Both the position numbers and the translations under genes were made by a program. The notes beneath the pieces were generated by a model that saw nothing but the letters and a program-made list of their open reading frames with translations, had not been told where the DNA came from and made no database searches. DNA of 59,419 bases from assembly GCA_027579435.1 (NCBI GenBank), contig JANBPK010001495.1, positions 1 to 59,419 of the forward strand, given 5' to 3'. Positions 1-11,493 of this stretch are shown here, in pieces. The DNA is from Candolleomyces eurysporus (lineage: Eukaryota; Basidiomycota; Agaricomycetes; Agaricales; Psathyrellaceae). Position 1 is the stretch's first letter. Every line of letters begins with the position of its first letter.

Positions 1-1123
1 CTGGGGTGTGGCCGACATCTGCACCTCTCTTGGCTTCGACCCCGGAGCCGGAGGGTAGATATCTGTTACCGCCAGGAAGCTTTGCACGGGCCTGGATGCC
101 AACGGTCGAGGTGAGCCCTCGAAGGGTGGTCATAAGCAGCTAGTTTTCTTCGCCGCAGCTCTCGAAAAATCTAACTTCAATTAGGTGTAACTCTATACGG
201 ATGCCAACAGATACCCTGCCGAGTATCACTTCTTTTTGTGACGCCTCCTTGACCATCGAGGCCCAGAATCACTCCCTGAGTACGAAACAGAGGGGCTGCG
301 CTTGCGCAGCTCTCGTGCCAGTGGTTTCACGGCGTGCTCGGCTGGATCATGCGAAACAGCTGGCTGGATCGCACCTTGAGGGCCAATGAAGACAAGGAGA
401 GCACTGCAGTGTCTTGAAACGCTTCGGTGGAATTCGTATGGCCCGTCGCCTCCAGTAATAGCGTCGGTCGGTGCGCTCGCGCTGTTCTCAATGACAGAAG
501 CCTTCGGCCAATTCTGACGAATCCAAGTTACCTTCACCCAGGAAAGTTAATTGGCGTTTGCGTTCGAAGTAAAATAAACCAGGACGAAGCTTGAAAGGTG
601 CTGGTATGTTGAACAAAAGAACTCACACAGATAATACCTGTAGGTAATGAATCTTCTCAGGGTAAGCGGTGAATGATAAATTCAGGAGGCAGCGTAGATG
701 CCGAAAACGTGGATGCACTGCTAGGTGAGCACAGTTCGACAGATCTGTACAGCCAGGCCTTCTACTGACTCGAACTGACCTGCTGGCGCTTGGCCACCGA
801 AAAGAGACCCCAGAGTATGCATGCGTGCTGCGTGATTCACGATACTGGTCACTGGTGGCCGGCAGGCAGCTGGGTTCTCGATCATTTTTTGGGAATGGTA
901 GAAAAACCCATGAATCCCCAAATATAAGGTCAATCTGCGTTGATGACCGAACACTAGTTTCACGAAGGTGTGATGCAGTCAACTCATTCAAGATCTCATC
1001 CTTGTCGTTCTTCCGCTGGCCAGTTCAACTACACCACCTGTAAGTTGACAGGTTGAGCTGTGCTCTCTGACCGCCACGTCCTCCGAAAGGACCCCAGAGA
1101 ACGACATCTTCGTTTAGCGCTGG
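1..1123. other. No gene recognised
   Basis: No reading frame here resembles a known protein, and I see no exon chain joining the short open frames. The stretch lies upstream of the GTPase promoter. It may hold decayed accessory sequence, since the following 12 kb is full of gene remnants. Confidence 0.4.
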
Positions 1124-1423
1124 AAATACGAAAGAACCCTGAAGCGTGGCTTTCAGTTTGCAATCTAAATGAATGCCTCGTTACGAGCTGTAGGACTCTC
1201 ACTTGGCCAATGCGTCAGATCTCAACGGAGAAGATAGGGCTACCAGTCTTGTGGCTCTCGAGAAGGCCCTCATCGGCCGTAGAAGGACGGAACTTGGAAG
1301 ATTGGCGCTCAAGATACAAGTCAACTCGGGTAACTGTGACCCTACTTGGAAAACAGTCCGCCACTGCCAGGGTTTATAAACGGTTCGAGCAGGTAGTTCA
1401 GGTATAGCACCCCGCCAGGACCC
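1124..1423 (+). promoter_or_regulatory. GTPase upstream region, duplicated at the Hsp70 gene
   Basis: This region is recognisably the same sequence as 11160-11493 upstream of the Hsp70 gene. Shared words include 'gcctcgttac' (1172 / 11232), 'aaggccctcatcg' (1262 / 11320), 'agaaggacggaa' (1282 / 11345) and 'gggtaactgtga' (1328, 'caggtaactgtga' in the other copy). The match runs on through the start codon into the first exon of both genes. A third weaker copy lies near 5390-5480. I infer a shared promoter; no core element was identified with certainty. Confidence 0.6.
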
Positions 1424-3056
1424 ATGAGACGAAGACCGTCTTCTCCTTACACCCATATGCCTGCCATGCTACTGCTTGTCATCTTGGGCTTGATCGGTAT
1501 GGCTTCTCCGCGCCAGGATTTCAATCAAGCACGTTTACAACAACAGGTGTAAGTACGCCATCTCGTAGCGTATCCCTGTGCATCTGTGCTGACGTTCTCC
1601 TTGTATGTGGCCGTGATCACGGGTATAGTCAACTGCCCTATGACGTCCGCCAACAGATGGCATGGGGGTCTCAGTGGCTGAACAGCTGGGTCCCAGGATT
1701 TTTTGCTCCACCAGTACCGCAGGGAGAGCCGGAAGAGGTTATAATAGCGTTGGTTCTTACAGATTTATATGTCTTCACGAGATGCTGATCACCTCGTAGT
1801 GTCATGGGCGCAACAGGAAGTGGCAAGACGACCGTAAGTCGTCGAGCTCATTTGTGTTCGAATGAGAGAATCGTTAAACTGACAGTCCTCTGGCGACTAG
1901 TTCATCAACGCCGCCAGTTGGGGCAAGCTGGAAACAAGTGCTGGCCTGGTCTCGTGCACAAATAAAGTCCAAGCTGCACCCCCATTCATGCTGGACGGAC
2001 GACTTGTCACTCTTATCGATACGCCTGGCTTCGACGACACGACGAGGAGCGATACCGATGTTCTGAAGATGATTTCGCATTTCCTTGCTAGCACGTAAGT
2101 TCCCTCGTTTGCTTGAATCCAACGACGTGAAGAACTTCATGTTACCGATTGCCTTCTAGCTACCAGACCCATAAGACGCTTGCCGGTATCATATTCGTGC
2201 ACCGGATTACAGACGACCGTTTTGGTGGCGTCTCTGGTCGGAACTTCAAAATGTTCAGTAAGCTATGTGGAGACAACTCATTGAAGAACGTAGTGCTCCT
2301 CACGAACAAGTGGAACGAAGTCGAGAAGCGAGTTGGGTTGGCGAAGGAGCATGAACTTGCCACTCGGGATATCTTCTTCAAGCCCGCGCTGGACAAGGGG
2401 GCTCGGATGATGCGACATGACGGGTCCCGGCGGTCTGCTCTCAAAGTCATTAGGTCTCTCTTAGAGAGCGATACAGGGATGGTTCCGCAGATTGCACGGG
2501 AGATTGTCGTTGAGAAAAAGGACATTCTTCAGACCGCTGCAGGAATAGCCCTAAACGAGGATCTGCTCGCTCAGAGAGCGAGATATGAAGAGCGTATGAA
2601 GGAACTCGGAGAGGACCATGAAGGTATACTAACTCCTCAGCTTTGTAGGCGGTTCGCCGGGCTGATATTGTTTGTTTCCCTTCCTCAGTTGCCCTGAAAA
2701 CCAAGGATGAAGAAATGCGTCGCGAGATAGAGGAACAAGCAAAGGAGCTACAGGCCGACATGAAACGCGTTGAGGAAGAGTCCAAGAAACTCGCCTCCGA
2801 TTTCCAGAAGGAAAGAGCAAATTTCGAGCGGCGTTTGAAGGAAATAGAGGAGGAAGCCAGACGGGAACAAGAGCGTATTCAAGAAGAGACTCGACTTAAA
2901 ATGGAGGAGCTACAAAGCAAACTGTTCGATGACGCGAACATTTCTCGTGCAGAACGTGAACGGCTACTTGAGGAGATAGAAGAGCTTCGTCGAAAGCAAT
3001 CTTTTTTTTGGGTTCCCCGGAGATGGTGTAGCGACGACAATTGGCCGTATGATTGA
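1424..3056 (+). CDS. AIG1-like P-loop GTPase with coiled-coil tail
   Basis: Six exons join in frame to 434 aa: 1424-1548, 1629-1748, 1800-1833, 1901-2094, 2160-2623, 2689-3056. The second donor (GC|GTTGGT) is weak but is the only one that keeps the frame. Residues about 12-27 are hydrophobic (signal peptide or membrane anchor). The G1 motif GATGSGKTT lies near residue 85, G3 DTPGFDDT in exon 4, and a TNKW (G4-like) in exon 5. The last 130 residues are charged coiled coil. The fold matches the G-domain proteins expanded in Agaricomycetes; the biological role is unknown. Exon 1 is homologous to exon 1 of the Hsp70 gene at 11494. The N-terminal hydrophobic segment suggests the secretory or endomembrane system. 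Confidence 0.85.
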
Positions 3057-3419
3057 CATGCTTGTACCATTACATTTGATTCTTTAAACTGTATTGGAAT
3101 ATCGCCAACATTGAACTGGATCGTGCTCACTGCGCGTTGCATCTGAATTACCTCCACTGGACATATCTTTTCGCCATCAGGCATCCGCAGTTCCTCGAAC
3201 CTCGAGGAGTCAGAAGGTATACGGAGAACCCGAGCTTCCCCTCGAATATATATCTGCTGCGTTTATTATACCACTGCAAGTCCATCAGAACGTTTTATGG
3301 CCTCGCACATCTTTGTGGAACGGATCTAACCCAAAGAAGGCTTCAGACAAGGATACACGCATGGAACATGGACTTAGGACCATCTTAGAATGGCGCACTT
3401 GGGATGGAGTCCCAAGCAA
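3057..3419. other. Spacer after GTPase gene
   Basis: No gene or repeat recognised. This is the 3' flank of the GTPase gene and possibly degenerate coding sequence leading into the coiled-coil remnant that follows. Confidence 0.35.
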
Positions 3420-3750
3420 GACATGGATCGCACCCTGGACAAATCCAAAAGGCTCACCACCCCTTTCCATAAAGAGAGGGCTGAGCTCGATGCTAGAAAA
3501 CTTCAGCAAGAAACGGTTCGCCTCGGAGAGGAGTCAAGACCTACCACTCAATAGGAGAGGCAGTCTCCGTTGCTGACCTGACAACAACAGATGATAGCCG
3601 ATCTGTTGGTAAGTAAGCTCTAGAGGACTTGGCGACTGAAGCCAGGTGAGAGGAAGAGCGCAAGCACTGGCAAGAGGAATGTGCTCGGCGGATCAAAGAG
3701 CTGGAAGGCCTAATCCATGGCACAGAAGAAGATGCAGGAGGAGTGCGAGA
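3420..3750 (+). pseudogene. Coiled-coil tail remnant of a GTPase-family gene
   Basis: Two short frames encode charged heptad-like peptides, for example HKERAELDARKLQQE near 3470-3515 and EERKHWQEECARRIKELEG near 3650-3710. They resemble the coiled-coil tails of the GTPase family, but no P-loop, start codon or continuous frame is present. The remnant runs straight into the Hsp70 pseudogene. I read it as a broken GTPase tail; an unrelated coiled-coil scrap is possible. Confidence 0.45.
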
Positions 3751-4455
3751 TACTGGTGAGTCTTGCAGGGAGTGTTGAGTCTGAATTTCGCATATATTCA
3801 TATCATCCACCAGCAGAGTTGCAGTCTGGCAGAAATCGCACCCGTCATAGCCCCAGATGATGAGGGCTGCAAGGCGGATCAGCCGCACTAGTGGGAAAGC
3901 AAGAGGACCCGAACATTGTTCTAAAATGATGCTGCTCCTGCTGTAGGCACCCGAAGAGATCATCGCGATGCAATTATCCAAGCTGAAGAGCCCGGACGTC
4001 CGCCCAATGATAACTTACGAGATGCTGTATCGGTTCCCGCCGGGTTTTCCGCCCTTCAGCGGCAGGCTATTAGCGATGCTTGCGATATAGCGGGGTTGCC
4101 AGGTCCATTGTGCATCAGAGAACCAGCAGCGGCAGTTTGTACTACCGTTCTACTCCTCCCGGTAAAATCCTCAATCCTCGGAAGAAGAGAAAACGATTTT
4201 GCTTGTCGACATAGGCACGGGTAGAGCAAAATCGTGTATATCATGCGTCAAATGTACGAAGAAACAATCTGGAAGAGTGATGTTACAATGCTCAAGGGTC
4301 AATGGGGGAGCTGAAGCATGGCGTCGACGAATGCCTCAGGTGGTTGAATAATACCAGCTTGACGTCTGCCATTGTTCCCCAAATGAAGCACAGAAAGCCA
4401 GGGAGACGTGTGTGTTTTCCTTCAAACGAACTGCATGCGTTCTCAATGTGTTATT
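3751..4455 (+). pseudogene. Hsp70 pseudogene with two internal deletions
   Basis: This is a nucleotide-level copy of the Hsp70 gene at 11494-13782. 3751-3866 matches the end of exon 1, intron 1 and the start of exon 2. 3922-4232 matches the end of intron 3 and the start of exon 4, including the segment around LRVAVSIPAGFSALQRQ. 4240-4370 matches the last exon, and 4380-4455 matches the 3' UTR. Segments matching roughly 11810-12098 and 12421-13550 are missing. The frame is broken and the ATPase core is lost, so no functional product is expected. Confidence 0.85.
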
Positions 4456-5139
4456 AATCACTAGCCGGAGAGTAGAGCGCACGAGCGTACAGACAGGCGA
4501 ATGGACAGGCGAATGGTATGACAAATTAACTTATGGGCGATCACGCGCATGTTTGCGCTTGTGTACGCGTTCGGCCTCCGAGCGCGCGCCTGAGCTTAAC
4601 TGTCCTTTCCATTCGTTCCCCCACCAGAACAACAGCATATACTCGCATATTCAGTGCGATCTTGTGTTTTGTTCTCCTGANCCCCCCCTCCCTGGCTAGT
4701 GGGTCACGGATCCCCTGAGCTTCGTGGGTCTTCCCTTCCCCGTGCGTTTACCTGCGGGCTCCGCTATTCGGCTTAGTGAATCTAATTATTACCTCCCTAC
4801 GGTGCAGAGTCCTCGATGCTGGTGCCTCGAACTCTCCCTGGTCTGCTGCAAGGCTCCCAGCGGGGTCGTGGATTCTCCCAACCCACCGCGGGCTGGCTAG
4901 CGCCGAAGACTGCCACCACCCTTGGAAGCTAGTAGGACTGACAACTGCGTCACTCCCCTAGTTTTTGAGGTTCCATTCCCCCTCTCTTTCTATTATCTCT
5001 CATGAAAAATCTCTGCTCCTCTATCTACTCGATTTGACAAGCTCCCGATAAAATTGATATGACTTGCCTCTTCAGGGGTTCCCCTTCCATTCCTCGCTAC
5101 GTGACGCTAGCTTCAAGCTCAAATTGGATGGCATCTCGC
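4456..5139. other. No gene recognised
   Basis: No homology to the neighbouring families was seen and no credible exon chain exists. It contains one N at 4681 beside a C run. Confidence 0.4.
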
Positions 5140-5480
5140 TAACCATCTCACTATTATCCCTCCTCAATGTAGGGCTCTGGCTGCCATAAACGCCAAAGAC
5201 AAAGAACGCGTCGTGATTGAGGGTGAGCCCAAGAAACTCCAGCAAGATATGAACCGACAATTTCCAGAAGGCTGATCTCGCTATCGTCGTTGAGGTTTCG
5301 GCTACGGCCTTTATTTATAGAAATCTCAAAGAGGGAATAGTCAAGTAGTCACGAGTAGTACCCCATGTGTACACGTGTCCTAGTCTTCCGAAACTTGGAC
5401 CCATCCCTGAATCATGGCTATCAGTTGACAGTTGAAATGCGTGCATCTTTACATGTTGCAGGACTATCGGTTTTTTGTAA
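5140..5480 (+). pseudogene. GTPase tail plus Hsp70/GTPase promoter remnant
   Basis: This is homologous to 10960-11270, sharing 'gccaaagac' and 'aagaacgcgtcgtg' at 5191-5218 / 11015-11040. That part corresponds to a GTPase-type coiled-coil tail (AKDKERVVIE here, AKDEERVVG in the other copy). Near 5395-5470 it matches the upstream region shared by the GTPase and Hsp70 genes ('ctgaatcatggctatcagttg' here, 'ctgaatcgtggctgtcggttg' at 11190). The order tail-then-promoter is the same in both places, which points to an ancestral tandem array. No intact gene follows here. Confidence 0.55.
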
Positions 5481-6274
5481 TTTATCGTTCCACAGTGGGG
5501 TTGGACGCCCAGGGGGAGTAAGAAAAGTAGACTGGTCCGAAATCGTCTAATTCGTCCTCCCCAACTTTGTTGGGCGGCCGGAGAGCAAGAGAGGAGTTGA
5601 AAAGCATTCTCCCCCGGCATTGTTGGATAGCTGGAGGGTGAGGAAGCGAAAGCTGTCAAAATGGTCTCAACTCGAATGAAGGTGGCAAAGCCTAAGAACA
5701 AATTGACTCCTGCGCTTTCTAGCACAGGCATACAATGAGGCTGTAAATTCCGAAAAGAACGTCCCTCGGGCTTTCTAGCGCAACGAGATCAACAGGAACG
5801 TAGATGAAGGCGACACGCAATTTACCACGGTCACCGGTTCTATTTCGACAGCACCCTCGACACCCTCCAAGTACCCCAGTCCATGACCGCGGAAATGTTG
5901 GTTTTAATCCTTTTTGCGAGTTTGAAAGGTTTCATGGGTGATGAGGCATTCATTTATACCAGCTACTTGCACGAGAAATATATAGGCAGATGACTTACAG
6001 TAAGGTCTGGTGGTCTTCGGCTTCAGCGCTTTTATCAATTTGGGCGTCAAATGTTGTCCGAGAGGCGTCCTCGTGTTGAAGGTCCATAAAGAAGGCATCG
6101 CTCAACGCGCAGCTTTCCACGTCTCAAGCTCTTTCATATNCCCCTCTCCTTTACCCACCCCCCTTCCCCACTCCCCTACAACACACACCTAGAATTGGTA
6201 AGGTAAAGTCGAACGAACCAGGCAGCACGGTGGTTAACGCACTCCCCAACGCCAACCACCAGGTGGTCCTTGAC

Positions 6275-8813
6275 ATGAAGCTCCGAACGGCAGGCCGTGA
6301 CTTCCATGCTGACCGGGACGGCGACACAAACGTGAACTTGGGTGATTCCCTAACCCCTCACAATGGAGCGCCTCCAGCCAGGAGGATCCGGAGACTTTGG
6401 CTTCGGCTCCGTTCGTTCATCCGTAAAATTCCCTCTAAAATTCGTATTGTGCGTACCCGAGCCGGTTTCTTGACCGTTGGACTGACCTCGAAGCACCACC
6501 AGACATCACTGAAGGATCCGAACCACGAATTGTCGGAGCCTCCGAGGGTAACGAGTCCTGAGGTACCCTGTGAGGCCAGTGACTCGGAGCCGCAGTCTGA
6601 AATCAAAAACTCGTACGCCTCCATCTACCTTCGCTGTCATGAAACCGCCGCTTACAGGAGTGTAGGGATCTCCCGCGGCTCTGGGCACTCATCATTGGGA
6701 TCAATGACTATTCCACCATGACAAGGTTGAGGGGTGCCGTCCCCGATGCCGATGCAATGAACAACTATCTTCAAACAGATCTCAAGGTTCCGCCAGACCA
6801 AATTACCAACCTACGCAACGAGGAGGCTACTCGTAGCAACATCATCGCTGCATTCCAAGGCTTACGCGACGACCGCAGGATCAAGCATCAGGATCCAATC
6901 CTCATCTACTATGCCGGACACGGAGGCGAAGTCCCGTCGAATAACACTCAAACGCTGATTCCGATCGATTATGTTGCTGAAAAGATACATCCCATTCCAG
7001 ATCGTACCGTGGCCGCCTTGATAAACGGCATCTCGACAAAACATGGTAATAATATCGTAAGTATATCTTGAAGTCTAGACCTATAGCTGCTGATCCGCGT
7101 CAACATAGACCGTCATCCTCGATTGCTGTCATTCCGGCTCAGGCACTCGTGGTGATGAGGAGACAGACGAAACCACCGTGCGAGGATGCGAGCTGAGCCC
7201 TAACGATGTCCCTGAAGATCTAGACGAACATATCTGTAAAGAAAATCCGGAGCCCGAAGCTACCACCGAGGCTGGCACCCGTGGATTAGGCTTTGCGAAA
7301 GGCTTTGCCATGAAGGACATGAATTCGCATGTCCTCTTGGCCGCCTGTGGCGCAGGTGAGCTCGCTCTGGAAGATAAGGGACCCGAAAAAGCCCACGGAA
7401 GGTTCACCGCCGCGCTGTTGGAGCTGCTCAGAGCTGTCGCCCCGGATCAGATCACCTATGCCGATGTTTTGTCCAAAATGCGCCGCATCGATGGGTGAGC
7501 CCTAATCATCTCCAACGACGATCTTACTGGCTGATTACGGCCCGCTTTTAGACAAAACCCACAGTGCGAAGGGTACTACAGGGATCGCATTCTTTTCGAC
7601 TCCAAAGTCCGCCCACCTACGAGTCGTCGCAGCTACGAAGTCAAGCTTAAGAATAACAAGTACACTTTAGAAGGCGGTCGCGCTCACGGTATAACGGATG
7701 GCGCGGAATTTACGCTCTACCGAAATAGGGAGGTCGCACTGGTGGAGGAGCCCTTGGGAGTGATGATTGCGAAGGGGACGAAAATCAAGCCCTTCACCAC
7801 CATCCTTGAACCCGTTGGCAAAGCTCCGGGGGCATTCGAAAATTCTGCCATCGCCATTCAGACCAAGGCAGGAGCCTCGGAAGACCTCCTCATTTATGTT
7901 CCTCTAGAGAGCAAACACATGCCTCTCTTCAAAGCGATTGAAGAAGAGATGTCCGAAACAGGCCCTGACCTCTGTAGGATCAAATTGGTCGACGAGGCCG
8001 AGAGGGACAAAGCAAAACTCGAGATTGTCGCCGATCGGGAGAACCAGCTCACTTTCAAGGTCTTGGAGAAGCAAGCAACAGAGCACGGGTTCACTCGCAT
8101 GCCGCATGTCGTCGACACCAAAACTGACGACCTTCACCACATCCTACGCGCCGCCTCTCACTATCACTTCCACCTCAACCTCAACCAACCGAATAACAAG
8201 ATCAAGGATTCTATTGAGATTCAATTCTTCCCGTTGACGGAGGTCTACAACGACGGTGAGAAAGTCTATTACTCTCCCGGAGATAACATGCATCGAGGAG
8301 GGAGAATTGAATACGAAGTCGACAAAGACACGAAGTATGGAATGAAAATAACCAACAACACGCCGTGGGATCTTCACCTCTATGCCTTCTACTTTGAACA
8401 TGCAGATTTCAGCATCAGTGAGTTCTCGGGTACAAATGAATTTCAATGATACTGATTATGTCGCACGCGCAGCTACCCTTACCGAGGTCGATGCTCAGAC
8501 ATGTTACGATATAGATTATTCCCTCAAGAAGGACTCAGCGGTAGAAATAGGATACGGCGATTCGAGCATTCCACCTTTCGAGTGCGGCGTCCCTCAAGGA
8601 TTGGACCTTACGATCGGGTTCCTCAAGGTTTACTTCACTTCCCAAGCGGTTGACCTTTCTCACGTCCCTCAGACAACCCCTTTCTCTGAGACGCGGATGG
8701 GTGGAATGATGGAGTCGCGAGGGTTTATTCCTCCTGCTCCGAGCGCTCGGGTTGTCTGTGGAACCGTCCTTATCCCCGTCATTCAAAAACGGAAGCAAAA
8801 ACACCGAGATTGA
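6275..8813 (+). CDS. Caspase-like (peptidase C14) protein, left copy
   Basis: Exons 6275-6612, 6666-7056, 7109-7494, 7552-8417 and 8473-8813 join in frame to about 773 aa. The caspase fold begins at ALIIGINDYS. The catalytic His lies in YYAGHGGE and the catalytic Cys in VILDCCHSGSG, both intact. A beta-rich C-terminal region follows, with YHFHLNLNQ and YGDSSIPPFECGVP. An N-terminal leader of about 110 residues is shared with the copy at 51155-53718 and with the gene at 55776-57558. The paralogue's start codon is replaced here (gtaaagTCG against gcaatgTCG), so the next in-frame ATG at 6275 was chosen. A leader intron present in the right copy is read through here. Expected to be a cytosolic cysteine protease; its substrate is unknown. 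Confidence 0.8.
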
Positions 8814-9689
8814 CCTTACCCTGAGCGACAATTCGTGAAGAGAAGCGGCAACGACTACAACGCCAACATTAACACCAATGCCGTTCCTGTTGAGTTGGCC
8901 ATTACTATACCGGTACCATTGCCAACTGTCATTACTACAACCACCCCAAAAACAAGACTACGACTAGCAGCAGCAAGGACAGCTGGTACAAGGAGTTCAG
9001 AGACCCGTCCAGAGGATTAGAAGATTTTCGAATTCTGATTTATTGGTTCGTCGATTGTTTGGTTTCATTTCTTGCAGCGTTCGCCCTCTCGGTCGATTTT
9101 CTTTTTCGTACAGGGTCCTCCAGCTTCCACACCACATGTAGAACCACGGTGGGTGGTCAATCGGTCGATTCGATGTCCCATCTCCACCAGCCCTTATTTA
9201 ATGCGTCCGTACTTAATAGTTGCTTGTATTATTGACTTCGCATTTACCTCGCTTCGAAGTCTTCTGTAATTATATATCGCGTACACAGAACCCTTCGAAG
9301 GGAGACGAGAGGCACCGCCCGGTCATAACCCCTCACTCACCCAGTCGGTTCGTGTGGTATAAGTAATTGTCGTGGGCGTGCATACATCTATCGCCTATTT
9401 CGTCAGCAAATGTACAAAGCAGCGAAATCCACTAAACTGGGGTGTTCGTTCAGCTTTGAAGAGTGCGTGTTTGATACAGCTAAATCTCTTCTCCTGGCGA
9501 GGGGACCCTGCGAATCGAGTCTGAGGCTACATACAAGACGATCGGGAACATAACGGCTGAGTTGACCTGTTATAAAACATAAGTGGAACGGGGATCATAG
9601 CAAGGATTGCGTTCTTGTGGTGCGAGGGAAGAAAGCAAGCGGAAATAAGTTCAACGAACTATGCGGAAGAAAAAGAGGAAGGGAAAAAC
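8814..9689. other. 3' flank inside the duplication, no gene
   Basis: This is the counterpart of about 50060-51150 in inverted orientation, for example 'cactcacccagtcggttcg' near 9330 against the reverse complement near 50500. Conservation with the right copy is clear, but I find no intact frame. It sits between the 3' ends of the caspase-like gene and the DNAJC8 pseudogene, so it holds both 3' UTRs and terminators. Confidence 0.5.
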
Positions 9690-10543
9690 GATTTTTTGAT
9701 TAAAGGGTGGGTATCTACTCCAAGATTCCGCTACCAGCGAGCGTCGTGTGGTTGGGGGAGCAACAACATCTAGATGAACTTTCAAGAATCTTAACCAAGA
9801 ATAGCAATCGTCTGCTTTTGCTTCTTCTGGAGCTGAAGGTCCGCCATGAATCTATTTGCGGGTCTCGGTTAGCTGTAAGGTTGTAAGATTTGCAGAAGCT
9901 GATATTATAGGGCATTGAAGAAGAGAAAACGTGGAACGTACCTTCTTACGCCTGCTCCTCCTCTGCCTTTCTCTTCTTGCTCGCAACCTCCCCTTCCTTC
10001 CTTCTTGCCTCCAAACCCTCGTTTTCCAGGTTCAGCTCGATAGCCCTGAGGGATTATGTTCAGCCAGTCGACGGGCCAAAAGGAAACAAGGAAGAAAAGA
10101 CACGACTCACTTTCTTCTCCGCAACGGCTCCTCGATCAAGAGCCTGAGCTTGTCGACTTTGTTCTCAACCTCAACTTGAATGAAGGCGAAAGACCTCGTA
10201 GCTTGGAATCGAACGGTGGTATGGTTATATGTAAATCGAGAGATTTGAGGATGAGGTCCCGAGATTGGTTGATGACCGCGTCGTATACATGTGAGTGTTG
10301 GATTCAACATCCAAAAGACACGAACTCGTTTAGTCTGACTACGGGAGACTAAGTTCCCCTCATTTTTCCTTGTCACCCAGCTCGGCCTACGAGTACCCAG
10401 GTTAGTCTGCCAGCTAGCGCAAACACTACGAGTGGATGGTATACACACCCTCTTGAGCAAGTCGAAGGCATCTGCACTCTGGCGATGCCATTTATCCGGG
10501 TGGATAACTGTTTGAAAAGAAGCGAGATTAAAACGATTGGACG
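9690..10543 (-). pseudogene. Truncated DNAJC8-type pseudogene
   Basis: It matches intron 2 to the last exon of the intact gene at 49040-50034. HPDK is still readable (VIHPDKWH near 10490-10510), as is the C-terminal piece RDPQIDSWR near 9845. The first two exons are absent, cut off at the duplication boundary. The fourth exon carries an insertion of about 70 nt relative to the intact copy, near 10290-10360, with stops. There is no start codon and no continuous frame, so this copy should be dead. Confidence 0.8.
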
Positions 10544-10551
10544 AAGCTTGC

Positions 10552-11090
10552 ACAAATCTCCGACTTCCGCATGGATGGTATCTCAGCCGACAACTCCAGG
10601 ATGTTCCGCGAGACTTGCGGAGACAGCACACTCAAGAAAGGTATCACCCTTACCAACATGTTGGGCCAACTCGGAAAAGACGTCAGTAAGGCCAGGGAAC
10701 GCGAGTTAGCGTCAGATGAACTTGGGAACCCGTATTGGAGAAGGCGCGAGATATCGATGCTCCGCCATGATCATTACTCTGGAGTCTGCGCAGGCAACAA
10801 TTGAACGTCTCTTGGACAATAATCCGCTGGTCTTGCAGATCCAGAGGGAGATCACCGACGAGAAGAAGTTCTGCAGACTACCGCTGGGACGGAGCTGAGT
10901 AACGAGCTTCTTGCCGAAATGGAGCGACATAGGAAGGAGATAGATAGTCAGGATGAATGGTATCCCGCTGTCACTATCATCCTCCTCAATCCAACCCCAC
11001 AGCCGCCATCGCTGCCAAAGACGAAGAACGCGTCGTGGGATTGAAGGCCGAAAGACGCCAGCAAGAGATAAGCTAACAAATTCCGCAAGG
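10552..11090 (+). pseudogene. GTPase-family pseudogene fragment
   Basis: Peptides from the second half of the AIG1-like GTPase domain are readable: GISADNSRMFRETCGDSTLK near 10574-10640 and ATIERLLDNNPLVLQIQREI near 10790-10850. They correspond to VSGRNFKMFSKLCGDNSLK and RSLLESD in the intact gene at 1424-3056. The P-loop and DTPG halves are missing, the frame shifts, and stops follow. The fragment abuts the duplication boundary, as expected if the inverted block was inserted into a GTPase gene. Confidence 0.75.
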
Positions 11091-11159
11091 CTGAACTCAA
11101 AAACCTCACGGGGAATGATCAATGATCACGAGTCTGCCTCATGCGTACGCGTGTACTGC

Positions 11160-11493
11160 TGCACCCATCCTCGTTTTCACTGAGAAAGAACACTGAATCG
11201 TGGCTGTCGGTTGGCAATGCTGCAGATGCATGCCTCGTTACATGCTGCGGGACTTTCAATTGAATCAAGGTGTCATATCTTGATAGCGACTCAGAAGGTA
11301 GCATCGCTCAGCTCTCTATAAGGCCCTCATCGACTCAAGGTTACAGAAGGACGGAATCGGTGTTCCACATACAAGCCAATTCAGGTAACTGTGATCTTGC
11401 TTGGAGAATAGCGAATAGCCCCCCATTTTGAGGGTTAATCAACAGTCTGAGCAGGTAATTCAGGCGTAGCAGCCCGGCGCTAGTACCCAGCCC
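11160..11493 (+). promoter_or_regulatory. Hsp70 upstream region, homologous to GTPase promoter
   Basis: Homologous to 1124-1423 (see that entry). The two align from around 'gaaagaac' (1130 / 11185) to the start codons, with small indels. No clear TATA box was assigned. The shared promoter predicts co-expression of the two genes. Confidence 0.6.

Larger units (their letters stand above)
5820..10543. repeat. Left arm of a ~4.7 kb inverted segmental duplication
   Basis: The segment matches the reverse complement of about 49357-54065. From left to right it holds the caspase promoter, a caspase-like gene, its 3' flank and a truncated DNAJC8-type gene. The right end is sharp: homology stops near 10543, which corresponds to 49357 inside intron 2 of the right DNAJC8 gene. 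The left end fades between 5820 and 5880. GTPase-family remnants lie immediately outside both ends (5140-5480 and 10552-11090), so this arm looks like the inserted derivative copy. Confidence 0.85.

Noticed and set aside
1424..3056. Septin assignment for the GTPase
   Set aside because: The P-loop and DTPG fit, but the septin unique element and typical length are absent, and the TNKW motif with the long coiled coil fits AIG1-like fungal proteins better.
3057..5800. Transposon insertion as the cause of the gene remnants
   Set aside because: No reverse transcriptase, transposase, terminal repeats or target-site duplications were seen; segmental duplication explains the remnants better.
4680..6200. 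C-rich tracts with Ns as possible CRISPR or minisatellite
   Set aside because: No repeated unit is present; these are single homopolymer-like tracts with uncertain base calls, and CRISPR is not expected in a fungus.
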